A stretch of 64,000 bases of DNA from Virgibacillus subterraneus (GCF_900110695.1 NZ_FOEH01000001.1:62001-126000), one strand, 5' to 3'; shown: positions 45,079 to 55,226, counted from the stretch's first letter. The notes: generated by a model not told the origin, from the letters alone. Numbers and translations: made by a program.

Positions 45079-45338
45079 CTTCCATATTTGGGATAGACTG
45101 TCAATTCAGCCAAGCCATCATGAAAACCAGCCATCGCAGCGATTACCTCAGTATTTTTAAATTTCCACAAAATTGTCGATATTTTATTGCCACTTCTTTG
45201 TCCTGAGAATCGAATATAGTTACACAAAGTATTATTTTTGAAAAAAATAATACAAACAACATTAAATGCCGTATGACCAAAAAAAAGACTGTAAATTGCT
45301 TGGTAACTCCTAGTGTCGTTGTTGTACGGAAGCACTTT
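45079..45338. other. Unexplained AT-rich stretch with an inverted repeat
   Basis: A 101-codon minus-strand frame crosses this stretch but has no ribosome binding site or family resemblance. GTATTATTTTT (45229-45239) and AAAAATAATAC (45243-45253) form a perfect hairpin. Possibly decayed sequence; no function is assigned. Confidence 0.3.
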
Positions 45339-45470
45339 AGCGGACATGAGGGACCTTATTTTATGGGAAACAAGCAATATTAAGGTTTAAGCGGACACCA
45401 GATACCTTATTTGCTAAAATTAGCCCTATATCACTTGGATATATGTTAAATAAGTGCTCCTGTGTCCGCT
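45339..45470. repeat. Three copies of a 23-bp AGCGGACA...CCTTATTT motif
   Basis: Copies are AGCGGACATGAGGGACCTTA-TTT (45339-45361), AGCGGACACCAGATACCTTA-TTT (45390-45412) and an inverted copy (45448-45470, reading AGCGGACACAGGAGCACTTA-TTT on the minus strand). Copies two and three form a large stem-loop. The remainder up to 45633 shows nothing recognisable. Confidence 0.7.
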
Positions 45471-45633
45471 AAATATCTGAAAGAATGGCGTTTAGTTTAT
45501 CAACAGCTATTAGAATGAAAAACAGCTTTTAGAAAAACCATGCCTTTCTTCACTGTGAATTTAATCGTGAAAGTTAGTAGTCATAGGTAAGACCTAGAAT
45601 CATCAAGTGTCCCCTAATCTAACCAGCAGACTT

Positions 45634-45993
45634 TTAATAGCCTACCTCAACGGCAGCATTTACGATATACATTAAATCATTGTCATCCTGTTTATCTTCG
45701 AGAATAATTCCACTCGAAGTAGCCATTCCACCGTCTGTAACATCGACGGTCACCGTACCATATGGAATGATATCTTTTACTTCTTCAATGTCTAAGTTAT
45801 CACGGTCGAGTGGAACAGCCAGGCGAACATTTACTTTCATATTTTCAATCCGCTGACCAGGAAGGCTTTTCGCAATCCCTGGCATTGAGTTTCCATATAT
45901 TGCATCTTCAACTGCGCGAACCGAAGCTTTTGTGACATTTTGACCATGCACATCTATTCCGGTGCCAGTTTGAATAAAAAGAATTTGTTCCAT
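45634..45993 (-). CDS. Lin0512 family protein
   Basis: 119 aa. EQILFIQTGTGIDVHGQNVTKASVRAVEDAIYGNSMPGI and the later VRLAVPLDRDNLDIEEVKDIIPYGTVTVDVTDGGM match the Lin0512 family of small conserved proteins found mainly in Firmicutes. The function is unknown; the pattern suggests a compact oligomeric alpha/beta protein. AAGGAGTG precedes the ATG. It stands alone; the 295-base gap to the next gene shows no other gene. Confidence 0.85.
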   Translation of the reverse strand: MEQILFIQTGTGIDVHGQNVTKASVRAVEDAIYGNSMPGIAKSLPGQRIENMKVNVRLAVPLDRDNLDIEEVKDIIPYGTVTVDVTDGGMATSSGIILEDKQDDNDLMYIVNAAVEVGY

Positions 45994-46288
45994 GCTGGAT
46001 CACTCCTTGTCGAGTTGTTTATAGATAGAATTCCCGATTAAAAAATCACATAAACACAAACGCTTCATATTTAGCCAAATTAGTTGTACGAAGTGGATAA
46101 AAAGTAAAGCATATACCAAAGAAGCATTGTGATGTGGTTATCCTGTACGTGGAAGATAAGAACTATCATACAGCGGAATAATTTTAAAAATTAGGAGGGA
46201 GGCCCCTTTTATTTGAAATTCTAGCAAATAATTGTAGCATAGTAGATGTAGTGGTATTTATAAAAGTTACCTGATAGGAGGATTATAG

Positions 46289-46759
46289 ATGAGTACAATG
46301 GATGAAGTTGTTGATGGTTGGCTGAAACATAGGCTAGTAGTGCAAGAATTGCTGGAATTAGTGGATGACGAACAAGTTCAGTTCAAACCTTGGGATAACG
46401 CGAAATCATTAGGTGATTTGGCGGTTCATATAGCAACATCGATGGACATGTTTGTTAAAACGGTGAAAAACGGAAAGTTCACTCCTCCACAAGAGGAATC
46501 AAATTATGAGACAATGCGTGATGTACGCGAGATTCTCAAGAAATATACGGAAACAACCAAGCAGGATCTAAAATCTCTTTCCAAATCACAACTAACAGAT
46601 GAAGTTGAGTTCAACAAAGATATTGCACCAGGAAGTTTCTGGCTTTCTAATGCAATTGATCACGAGATACACCATAAAGGTCAATTATTTACATACGCTC
46701 GCATGGCGGGGGTTGAAGCAGTACCATTTTTCATGAAGCATCCTTCAGAATTAAAATAA
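46289..46759 (+). CDS. DinB family protein (putative metal-dependent thiol transferase)
   Basis: 156 aa four-helix bundle. The metal-ligand histidines are in LAVHIATSMD (near residue 49) and in DHEIHHKGQLFTYARMAG (near residues 128-132), the DinB/YfiT pattern. Members use thiols such as bacillithiol for detoxification, or have unknown roles. AGGAGGATTATAG precedes the ATG. Confidence 0.88.
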   Translation: MSTMDEVVDGWLKHRLVVQELLELVDDEQVQFKPWDNAKSLGDLAVHIATSMDMFVKTVKNGKFTPPQEESNYETMRDVREILKKYTETTKQDLKSLSKSQLTDEVEFNKDIAPGSFWLSNAIDHEIHHKGQLFTYARMAGVEAVPFFMKHPSELK

Positions 46760-46767
46760 GTGGTTTG

Positions 46768-46853
46768 TTAGAAAACATTCGCCAAGCCTTAATGGCGAGT
46801 GCCTTAGTTGCACTTATGCAGTAAGAAAGTATTTATACTTTTTTAACTGCTAA
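46768..46853 (+). repeat. Copy of the small dispersed hairpin repeat
   Basis: Contains TCGCC...GGCGA (46780-46799 region) and the hairpin GCAGTAAGAAAGTAT / ATACTTTTTTAACTGC (46818-46850). It is nearly identical to 18323-18369 in its right half, and to the complement of 749-829 over its length. Confidence 0.75.
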
Positions 46854-46859
46854 ACTAAG

Positions 46860-46887
46860 AAGAGGCTGACATTAATGTCAGCCTCTT
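46860..46887. terminator. Perfect hairpin between DinB and gdhA ends
   Basis: A 14-bp perfect stem, AAGAGGCTGACATT with its complement, lies between convergent genes. T-runs are poor on both sides, so efficiency is uncertain. Confidence 0.6.
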
Positions 46888-46901
46888 CCTAGTTGATTTT
46901 A

Positions 46902-48296
<1,395 letters not shown>

Positions 48297-48391
48297 TTAG
48301 TACTTCAATGTCATAGTTAGGTAATGGTAACAAGGAAAAAGATCTGAGGTTTACTATATGTTCAAATCCTTAATAGACATGGGATATTCTC

Positions 48392-48439
48392 CGAAAGTGA
48401 CTCTATTATTACTATGTAAACGAAAATGGAGTCATTTCG
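48392..48439 (-). promoter_or_regulatory. Inverted repeat upstream of gdhA
   Basis: CGAAAGTGACTC (48392-48403) is complementary, with one mismatch, to GAGTCATTTCG (48429-48439). It lies about 110 bases ahead of gdhA on its upstream side and could be an operator or leader stem. Confidence 0.4.
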
Positions 48440-48578
48440 ATGAAACTACTATTATACACTAATAATCTAAAGAGTGCAAAAATTGATAATCCATAATTAC
48501 GCTTATCTTAAACTTTTAATTTAACTAAACTTTCATCTATACTTAAGTTACAGATTTTGATCTTGAAGGAGGAATCAA

Positions 48579-49127
48579 ATGGATAATACGATACAGACTT
48601 ATTTTGAAAATTTACAATCCGGTGATAAGAACTTACAATATGAGGCTTTTAACAATATTCTTGACGCTACCAAAGTTGAAGTGGACTGGGCATACGAGGT
48701 TTGGGATCAATTGGTGGTTGATTTAACGAATTCTGATAATCATGAAAGAGCCAGAGCTGCACAGTTTTTATGCAGTTTGGCAAAAAGTGACCCCGAAAAG
48801 AGGATATTACATGAATTTTCAGCAGTATGGGAAGTAACAAAAGATAAAAAATTTGTTACAGCCAGACATAGTCTGCAATCAATGTGGAAGGTAGGTCTTG
48901 CAGGTACTGAGCAAAAAGAGATGGTTATCAAGCACCTCGTTAATCGTTTTAATAATTGCCCTTCCGAAAAAAACTACACATTAATTCGCTTCGATATTAT
49001 TAAAAACCTTAGTAATTTGTATGAAGTATTGAATGAAGCAGAGATAAAGAACACAGCACTAAATTTAATTGAAAAAGAAGAAGACAAGAAGTACAGGAAA
49101 AAGTATTCCTCTGTATTTCAGGATTAA
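48579..49127 (+). CDS. HEAT-like helical repeat protein
   Basis: 182 aa, all-helical. Segments such as NLQYEAFNNILDATKVEVDWAYEVWDQLVVDL, ERARAAQFLCSLAKSDPEKRIL and FVTARHSLQSMWKVGLAG look like HEAT/ARM-type repeats, which serve as protein-binding scaffolds. No signal peptide or catalytic motif is seen. AAGGAGGAATC precedes the ATG. It stands alone, about 100 bases before a CBS-domain gene. The function is unknown. Confidence 0.65.
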   Translation: MDNTIQTYFENLQSGDKNLQYEAFNNILDATKVEVDWAYEVWDQLVVDLTNSDNHERARAAQFLCSLAKSDPEKRILHEFSAVWEVTKDKKFVTARHSLQSMWKVGLAGTEQKEMVIKHLVNRFNNCPSEKNYTLIRFDIIKNLSNLYEVLNEAEIKNTALNLIEKEEDKKYRKKYSSVFQD

Positions 49128-49229
49128 TGATTTAATTTTCTAACTATTGATATTATAATGAAAATATAGGAAAATAGTAAAAATATATTTAATAATTCAT
49201 AGTATAAGAGAAATTAGGAGGTAAACAAA

Positions 49230-49856
49230 ATGCTTATAAAAAATGATTATGTAAGTAAACATGATGTTAAATTTGTTAAAGAAAATGACAGTATGGAATA
49301 TGCATTAAATAAACTGGAGGAAACCGGTTATCGCTGTATTCCAGTATTGGATGAATCAGAGTCTAAATACGTCGGTAATATTTACAAAGTTGATTTACTT
49401 GAATATGAAAGAGAACATTCCCTCGATGGAGCCTTGAAGGAGCTTGTTTCTGATCAGGATGGCTATGTAAAAGAAGATGATCAATTCTTTAAGGTATTTT
49501 CTTCGATTAAGCGTCTTCCTTTTCTTGCAATCATTGATGATTCAGAAGAATTTATTGGGATATTAACAAACGGAAATGTCATTCAGGTGCTGGAGAATGC
49601 TTGGGGAGCAAACATTGGAAGCTATTCCCTAACAATTGGAACGCTTGAATACGCCGGGGTCCTAAGAAAGATGCTTAAAATTGTTAATAAATACTGTAAT
49701 GTACAGAGTGTTATTTCGCTGAATAATGGCTCTAAATATGTTAGAAGGGTATGTATTGTTCTTCCTGAAGAAGCCAACGAACAAATGGTAAACAGCATTA
49801 AAAAAGATATGGACAAAAATAATTTCACTGTAACAGACGTAGAAAAATTGAATTAA
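49230..49856 (+). CDS. CBS-domain protein with C-terminal ACT-like region (CbpA-like)
   Basis: 208 aa. A CBS pair spans residues 1-130 (VKENDSMEYALNKLEETGYRCIPVLDES, GNIYKVDLLEYE, FLAIIDDSEEFIGILTNGNVIQVLE). An ACT-like C-terminal half follows (IGSYSLTIGTLEYAGVLRKMLKIVNKYCNVQSVISL). This CBS-plus-ACT layout resembles the c-di-AMP receptor CbpA of Listeria, so a c-di-AMP-binding role is plausible; AMP or another adenine nucleotide is also possible. The strong ribosome binding site is TTAGGAGGT. Confidence 0.75.
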   Translation: MLIKNDYVSKHDVKFVKENDSMEYALNKLEETGYRCIPVLDESESKYVGNIYKVDLLEYEREHSLDGALKELVSDQDGYVKEDDQFFKVFSSIKRLPFLAIIDDSEEFIGILTNGNVIQVLENAWGANIGSYSLTIGTLEYAGVLRKMLKIVNKYCNVQSVISLNNGSKYVRRVCIVLPEEANEQMVNSIKKDMDKNNFTVTDVEKLN

Positions 49857-49858
49857 TT

Positions 49859-50204
49859 GCAGTTAGATATAAACTGACATAATGCAGAAAAATGCTAGAG
49901 TGCTATGACACCACTTCGGAAATACACTACGCTTTTCAGGTGAATCGCGCCGAGCTTTCCTGCAGGGAGTCTCCGTGTATTTCCTTCGCTAACATGGCGG
50001 TTTATTGGAGCATAGGGCAGTCGACACCTGCGGGTCACCGGCTTAAACCGGTCATGTCCTGTGACCAACGCCGGTACTAGAACGTCCTGTTCGTCGAAGC
50101 AACAGCTGAAGATCCCACAGGAAGCGGTTTATGCTTCCGAGGAAGCTGAAGCGTGCGATTGTCCGAAGCGGAAATAAACATTGCTCAGTGTCGCAGTTCA
50201 CACC
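49859..50204. repeat. Element 5 of the modular palindromic repeat
   Basis: The ends are GATATAAACTGACA (49866-49879) and TGTCGCAGTTCACA (50189-50202). Two B-type modules lie in opposite orientation. The first has arms GGAAATACAC / GTGTATTTCC (49918-49984). The second has arms GTTTATT / AATAAAC and contains a GC-rich stretch with ACCGGCTTAAACCGGT near 50038-50053. Confidence 0.75.
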
Positions 50205-50303
50205 TTTTTGTCAACAATCTTTTAAATAAAATAAGAGAATAATGTAGACATTTCTCTTTAACATGGTAAAATTTAATAGAGTACATTAAAGGGGATATTT
50301 TCT

Positions 50304-50906
50304 ATGAAACTATGGTTCAGAAAAATTTCAGTTATCCTTATCGCAATTATGACCTTAGGGATTTATGTCCCGCAAATTTCTCTGGATAGAGAAGCAGAGG
50401 AAAATAGTGAGGCTATTTCACCGAAGTCGGATATTGATGAATCCGTTTCAGTTGCTTTACCTGAGGTTATTAATCAAACGGAAACTGATCAAATTCCCGA
50501 TGAAGAAATCTTTATTAATGAAATAACCAAAAAAGCCAAAGAACAGACATTCACCAAAATGGGGCCTAAGATTGTAACACATGTAGAAGACGATTTCATG
50601 ACTGCTATTTTGCCTAAAATTGAGGAATCCCTTAATATGATTTTAGCAGAAGCAGGAGAAGACGAAGTCCCTTTTTACAACATTACTGAGCGGCCATCAC
50701 AGGGTCTGGGTGAAAAGATTTTTAATATATATGATAATCGAACAAAAAAAGATATTGCACGATTCCATGTTCGGCGTGACAACCGGCCGTTAGAAGGATA
50801 CTGGTTTAACTTCCATTATCATTTAAATAGTGATGGTTTTGAAAACCACCACGAAATTGGTGAGATTTATTGGGATAAAAACAGTCCGCCTAAATGGATG
50901 ACATAA
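50304..50906 (+). CDS. ypjP: YpjP-like protein
   Basis: 200 aa with an N-terminal membrane or signal segment (ISVILIAIMTLGIYVPQ). The rest is an acidic extracytoplasmic domain. Segments NITERPSQGLGEKIFNIYDNRTKKDIARFHVRRD and GYWFNFHYHLNSDGFENHHEIGEIYWDKNSPPKWM match the YpjP family of Bacillaceae (about 200 aa). The function is unknown. AAAGGGGAT precedes the ATG. Confidence 0.88.
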   Translation: MKLWFRKISVILIAIMTLGIYVPQISLDREAEENSEAISPKSDIDESVSVALPEVINQTETDQIPDEEIFINEITKKAKEQTFTKMGPKIVTHVEDDFMTAILPKIEESLNMILAEAGEDEVPFYNITERPSQGLGEKIFNIYDNRTKKDIARFHVRRDNRPLEGYWFNFHYHLNSDGFENHHEIGEIYWDKNSPPKWMT

Positions 50907-50912
50907 TGATGG

Positions 50913-50945
50913 AAAGCCTGGTTTTCACGCCAGGCTTTTGTTTGT
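50913..50945 (+). terminator. Rho-independent terminator of ypjP
   Basis: AAAGCCTGG and CCAGGCTTT form a 9-bp stem with a short loop, followed by TGTTTG. Confidence 0.85.
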
Positions 50946-51005
50946 CTAAGATATCATTATATAATGGATAAAGTGATTAATGAAGTTATAAAAGGAAGGT
51001 AGTTT

Positions 51006-52172
51006 ATGTCTGAAGAGAACATTACCAGGATAAATATAGATGATAAAGAATTAATTCTTATTGGAACTGCGCACGTGTCAAAGCATAGTGCAGAACAGGT
51101 AAAAGAAGTTATCGAAGCAGAAAAACCTGATTCTGTTTGTATTGAACTGGATGAACAACGATATAAATCAATTGTTGATGGTAACAAGTGGAAGGATATG
51201 GATATATTTAAAGTTATTAAAGAAAAGAAAGCAACTCTGCTTTTAATGAACCTTGCCATATCATCCTTTCAAAAACGCATGGCAAAGCAGTTTGGTATTA
51301 ATGCAGGACAGGAAATGATTCAAGGGATTGAATCAGCAAAGGAGCATGATGCTGGCCTCGTACTTGCAGATCGGAATATCCAAACTACCTTTTCACGTAT
51401 TTGGAGTGGTATCGGACTAAAGGGTAAGGCTATGCTTCTCATGCAGGTTATTGGCAGTATTTTTACGAAAGAAACAATATCTGAAGAAGAACTGGAAAAA
51501 ATGAAGTCACAGGACATGCTAAATTCAATGCTGCAGGAGTTTACCGATAGCTTCCCTAAATTAAAGAAGCCTTTAATTGATGAGCGTGACCAGTATTTAT
51601 CCCAGAAAATTAAAGAGGCACCAGGTACGAAGGTTGTTGCTGTATTGGGGGCGGCACATGTTCCCGGGATTAAACAAGAAATAAATAATGAACACGATTT
51701 GGAACGGTTGGATGAGGTACCTCCTAAATCTAAGATTCCTAAAATTATCGGCTGGTCAATCCCAATCCTCATTCTGACAGTTATTGCATATACATTTTAT
51801 GCAAATCCTTCTGCAGGTATCCAGCAAACGATAAGCTGGGTATTATGGAACGGATCTGTTTCAGCGATTGGAGCCGCAGTTGCCTTAGCACATCCGCTTG
51901 CAATTCTTACTGCTTTTGTAGTGGCCCCATTAACCTCACTAAATCCATTAATCGCCGCTGGCTGGTTTGCGGGAATTGTTCAAGCTTATATTCGCAAACC
52001 AAATGTAGCTGATTTTGAAGCTATTTCAGAGGATGTGTTTAGTGTGAAGGGTTTTTGGCATAATAAAGTAAGTCGTATTTTGCTTGTCGTTGTGTTGGCA
52101 AATCTGGGAAGTTCTTTGGGAACATTTATTGGTGGAGCCGATGTGATCCGTTTATTCATAGAAAACTTGTAG
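51006..52172 (+). CDS. TraB/GumN family membrane protein
   Basis: 388 aa. The N-terminal TraB/TIKI-type domain (LIGTAHVSKHSAEQVKEVIEAEKPDSVCIELDEQRY, residues about 16-52; GLVLADRNIQTTFSRIW; VLGAAHVPGI near residue 217) is followed by a C-terminal region with about four transmembrane segments. The GTAH and GAAH histidines are the putative metal ligands of a protease-like fold related to Tiki. It may share a message with the small gene downstream. The substrate is unknown. Confidence 0.88.
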   Translation: MSEENITRINIDDKELILIGTAHVSKHSAEQVKEVIEAEKPDSVCIELDEQRYKSIVDGNKWKDMDIFKVIKEKKATLLLMNLAISSFQKRMAKQFGINAGQEMIQGIESAKEHDAGLVLADRNIQTTFSRIWSGIGLKGKAMLLMQVIGSIFTKETISEEELEKMKSQDMLNSMLQEFTDSFPKLKKPLIDERDQYLSQKIKEAPGTKVVAVLGAAHVPGIKQEINNEHDLERLDEVPPKSKIPKIIGWSIPILILTVIAYTFYANPSAGIQQTISWVLWNGSVSAIGAAVALAHPLAILTAFVVAPLTSLNPLIAAGWFAGIVQAYIRKPNVADFEAISEDVFSVKGFWHNKVSRILLVVVLANLGSSLGTFIGGADVIRLFIENL

Positions 52173-52198
52173 CGTAGTAAGAAAGCTGGAGGGTGTAC

Positions 52199-52480
52199 AT
52201 GTATTTAATTGCCGAGCAGCCGTATTTTAAGGTTCAACGGGAAGTAAGCAGTATCGAACAAAGAGATGTTGAGTATGAACGTACCATCTATATGTATAAT
52301 GAAAAAATTGTAACACAGCATCGTGAGTTTTCGATTGAAAATGTACTTGATATGTCTTATCGGGTTATTGGCAAGGAAGGCGGTCTATTGTATTTACATA
52401 CAAATAAGGGTGTCTATTCATATACAGTAAAATCATCTCCGCAACAATTTATTAATGCTTTTAAAGAGCATGTGAAATAG
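52199..52480 (+). CDS. Small protein with PH-like fold pattern
   Basis: 93 aa, starting MYLIAEQPYFKVQREV. Alternating strands and a C-terminal helix (GLLYLHTNKGVYSYTVKSSPQQFINAFKEHV) resemble a bacterial PH-like domain, but I do not recognise the family. ATG 52199 is used; TGGAGGGTG lies immediately upstream, and the in-frame GTG 52193 is part of it. It starts 26 bases after the TraB gene and is followed by a terminator. Confidence 0.7.
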   Translation: MYLIAEQPYFKVQREVSSIEQRDVEYERTIYMYNEKIVTQHREFSIENVLDMSYRVIGKEGGLLYLHTNKGVYSYTVKSSPQQFINAFKEHVK

Positions 52481-52491
52481 TACTAAGTAAC

Positions 52492-52535
52492 AACGTCAGG
52501 ACAATTCCTAATTCCAATTGTATCTGGCGTTTTTA
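52492..52535 (+). terminator. Rho-independent terminator after the TraB operon
   Basis: AACGTCAGGACAATT and AATTGTATCTGGCGTT form a long imperfect stem, followed by TTTT. Confidence 0.8.
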
Positions 52536-52537
52536 TA

Positions 52538-52602
52538 TTGCATTTCTTTCCTTAATCATTTATAATTAATTACAATATTCTGAACATACTATCCAGTTAG
52601 TA
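52538..52602 (+). promoter_or_regulatory. Promoter and TetR-type operator of the acyl-CoA catabolic operon
   Basis: TTGCAT (52538-52543), a 17-base spacer and TATAAT (52561-52566) form a promoter. Downstream, TACTATCCAGTTAGTA (52587-52602) has TACTA/TAGTA arms and shares CATACTA and GTTAGTAAG with the operator at 60779-60798. Confidence 0.65.
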
Positions 52603-52634
52603 AGTTAATTAGAAGATAAGCAGGAGATGAAGAG

Positions 52635-53843
52635 ATGGATTTTTCGTACTCTGAAAAAGTTATCAATATGCAGAAGAAACTGACAGATTTCATGGAGGAG
52701 CATGTTTATCCAAACGAAAAAGTCTACGATGAGCAATTGAATCAGCAGGAAAGTCGTTGGACAGCTGTTCCGCCAATTATGGAAACGTTAAAGCAAAAGG
52801 CCAAGACACAAGGGCTTTGGAATTTATTTTTGCCAGAAAGTGAGTATGGAGGCGGATTAACAAATCAGGAATATGCACCACTTTGTGAAATTATGGGACG
52901 CTCGATGATTGGTCCTGAGGTGTTTAATTGTAACGCTCCAGATACAGGCAATATGGAAGTGTTGCATCGTTACGGGACTAAGGACCAAAAGCAAAAGTGG
53001 CTGCTCCCGCTTCTTAATGGAGAGATTCGGTCTTGTTTTTCGATGACAGAGCCTGATGTTGCTTCAAGTGACGCGACAAATATTGAATCGAGCGTTGTCA
53101 GAGACGGTGATGAGTATGTAATTAATGGCCGGAAATGGTGGTCGTCTGGAGCTGGTGATCCACGATGTGAGATTGCGATTGTCATGGGCAAAAGCGACCC
53201 AGAAGCTGCTCGGCATGAGCAACAGTCGATGATTTTAGTACCACTTGATTCACCAGGGGTAAAAGTGGAGCGAATGCTTCCTGTGTTCGGTTATGATCAT
53301 GCACCACATGGGCATGCAGAAATTACATATGACAATGTAAGAGTCCCTGCTGAAAATATGATTTGGGGTGAGGGTAAAGGTTTCGCGATTGCACAAGGGA
53401 GACTTGGTCCAGGACGCATTCATCACTGTATGCGATTAATTGGTGCTGCAGAACGAGCACTTGAAGATTTATGTAAGCGCGTACAAAACCGAGTTGCTTT
53501 TGGCAAAAAATTAGCAGATCAGGGTGTTGTTCAGGAATGGATTGCTGAATCACGAATAGATATTGAACAAGCCCGGTTATTAACGTTAAAGGCAGCCTAC
53601 ATGATGGACACGGTTGGCAACAAGGAAGCTAAAACAGAAATAGCAATGATCAAAGTTGTTGCACCAAATATGGCATTACGGGTGATAGACAGAGCAATTC
53701 AGGCGTTTGGTGGTGCAGGTGTGAGCGATGACGTCACGCTTGCTGCGCATTGGGCGAATGCGCGAACACTCCGATTAGCCGACGGACCTGATGAAGTCCA
53801 CCGCAGGCAGATAGCAAAATTAGAGCTTCGAAAACATTCATAA
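52635..53843 (+). CDS. ACAD10/11-like acyl-CoA dehydrogenase
   Basis: 402 aa FAD enzyme. [114 protein letters not shown] and [11 protein letters not shown] closely resemble the dehydrogenase domain of mammalian ACAD11, as I recall it. In that family the domain works with a kinase domain to convert 4-hydroxyacyl-CoA through a 4-phospho intermediate. The separate kinase is encoded at 55646-56713. First gene of the operon; GCAGGAGATGAAGAG precedes the ATG. Confidence 0.92.
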   Translation: MDFSYSEKVINMQKKLTDFMEEHVYPNEKVYDEQLNQQESRWTAVPPIMETLKQKAKTQGLWNLFLPESEYGGGLTNQEYAPLCEIMGRSMIGPEVFNCNAPDTGNMEVLHRYGTKDQKQKWLLPLLNGEIRSCFSMTEPDVASSDATNIESSVVRDGDEYVINGRKWWSSGAGDPRCEIAIVMGKSDPEAARHEQQSMILVPLDSPGVKVERMLPVFGYDHAPHGHAEITYDNVRVPAENMIWGEGKGFAIAQGRLGPGRIHHCMRLIGAAERALEDLCKRVQNRVAFGKKLADQGVVQEWIAESRIDIEQARLLTLKAAYMMDTVGNKEAKTEIAMIKVVAPNMALRVIDRAIQAFGGAGVSDDVTLAAHWANARTLRLADGPDEVHRRQIAKLELRKHS

Positions 53844-53861
53844 AATTGGAGGGAATGTAAC

Positions 53862-54635
53862 ATGAACGTACTAGAACTATTTAAATTAGAAGGCAAGACG
53901 GCAATTGTTACAGGAGGAGGACGAGGCCTTGGAGCGCAAATTGCCCAGGGGTTAGCAGAAGCAGGCGCTAATGTTGTAGTTTGCTCCCGTAAACTTGAAG
54001 CATGTCTGGAAAAGAGTGAGGAATTAAAGAAACTAGGTGTTGATTCACTGGCATTCAGCTGTGATGTTACAAACCAGGATGATGTTAAAAAAGTAGTCGA
54101 TGAAACGAAAGCTCACTTTGGATCCATTGATATTCTTGTGAATAATAGTGGTGCTACATGGGGCGCACCTGTTGTCGATATGCCGATTGAAGCTTGGCAA
54201 AAGGTAATGAACGTAAATGTAACGGGGACGTTTTTAATGAGTCAGGAGGTTGGCAAAGTAATGATTGAACAGGAAGGCGGTAAAATCATTAACATCGCTT
54301 CGATTGCTGGCTTTGGCGGAACAGATCCAAGATACATGGACACAATCGGCTACAATACGAGTAAAGGGGCAATTATGACGTTCACGAAGGATTTGGCGAC
54401 TAAATGGGGACAGCATAATATTAACGTAAATGCCATCGCACCAGGGTTTTTCCCAACAAAGATGTCAAAAGGGTTAATTCACACAGGAAAAGATAAAATT
54501 TTAGAAGGAACGCCGTTAAATCGCTTGGGAAGTGACGCTGATTTAAAAGGGGCGGCATTATTCCTGGCATCAAAGGCATCTGATTATGTCAGCGGTGATA
54601 TTCTATCAGTCGATGGCGGTGCACATGCTTTATAA
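53862..54635 (+). CDS. SDR family oxidoreductase
   Basis: 257 aa. Cofactor motif TGGGRGLGAQIA (residues 18-29), NNSGA, and the catalytic Tyr-Lys in GYNTSKGAIM (near residues 164-168) define a classical short-chain dehydrogenase. AFALSK-type flexible loop residues and DGGAHAL close the protein. Between the dehydrogenase and kinase genes it probably acts on a hydroxyacyl- or ketoacyl-CoA, as LvaD does in levulinate catabolism. TGGAGGGAATG precedes the ATG; the gap to the dehydrogenase gene is 18 bases. Confidence 0.93.
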   Translation: MNVLELFKLEGKTAIVTGGGRGLGAQIAQGLAEAGANVVVCSRKLEACLEKSEELKKLGVDSLAFSCDVTNQDDVKKVVDETKAHFGSIDILVNNSGATWGAPVVDMPIEAWQKVMNVNVTGTFLMSQEVGKVMIEQEGGKIINIASIAGFGGTDPRYMDTIGYNTSKGAIMTFTKDLATKWGQHNINVNAIAPGFFPTKMSKGLIHTGKDKILEGTPLNRLGSDADLKGAALFLASKASDYVSGDILSVDGGAHAL

Positions 54636-54662
54636 ATATATCAAACTAGCGAGGAATATAAT

Positions 54663-55226
54663 ATGAAAGAAAAGATAACAACTCAGAGTATTATACTTTT
54701 TGAGAAAAAAGGATTCAGTCAAACGTCAATTCAGGATATTGTCGATGTGCTGGAGGTGACCAAAGGGACATTTTATTATTATTTTTCAAGTAAAGAGCAG
54801 CTGTTAATGGATATTCACTCTGATTACATTACGAATCTATTAGAACGGCAGCAGCTTATTTTGGACAATCAAAATCTTTCACAAAAAGAGAAATTAAGCA
54901 GGACAATCCGATTACTGGTAACAGATATAGCTGATAAAGGGCCAAGTGCACGGGTGTTTTTCCGTGAGGTGAGGCATTTGGCTAATGAAAACATTGAAAA
55001 TATTAAAAAGAAGCGTGATCAGTTTCGTCTGAATATCGAAAAGACGGTTAATGAAGGTGTTCAGCAAGGTGAATTCCGCAAAGGACTACGGACGGATATG
55101 ATTACGTTTGGGATTTTAGGTATTACAAATTGGAGTTACCAGTGGTATAAGCCAGATGGAGAAATATCGATTAATGAACTGGTTGAAATTTATGTGGATA
55201 TGATTTTGAAAGGGATTGAGCAATAG
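54663..55226 (+). CDS. TetR family transcriptional regulator
   Basis: 187 aa. The helix-turn-helix is FEKKGFSQTSIQDIVDVLEVTKGTFYYYFSSKEQLLMDI. The C-terminal ligand-binding domain resembles the acyl-CoA-responsive FadR/YsiA group. It is encoded inside the operon, so autoregulation is expected. Candidate operators with GTTAGTA half-sites lie at 52587-52602 and 60779-60798. GCGAGGAATAT serves as the ribosome binding site. Confidence 0.93.
   Translation: MKEKITTQSIILFEKKGFSQTSIQDIVDVLEVTKGTFYYYFSSKEQLLMDIHSDYITNLLERQQLILDNQNLSQKEKLSRTIRLLVTDIADKGPSARVFFREVRHLANENIENIKKKRDQFRLNIEKTVNEGVQQGEFRKGLRTDMITFGILGITNWSYQWYKPDGEISINELVEIYVDMILKGIEQ

Noticed and set aside
45072-45377. 101-aa minus-strand open frame
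   Set aside because: No ribosome binding site; it starts in one repeat region and ends at the edge of another, with no recognisable domain.
45339-45470. CRISPR array
   Set aside because: Only three imperfect repeats, one of them inverted, with unequal spacing and no cas genes nearby.
49892-50080. 62-aa plus-strand open frame
   Set aside because: Lies inside element 5; composition is that of the repeat.
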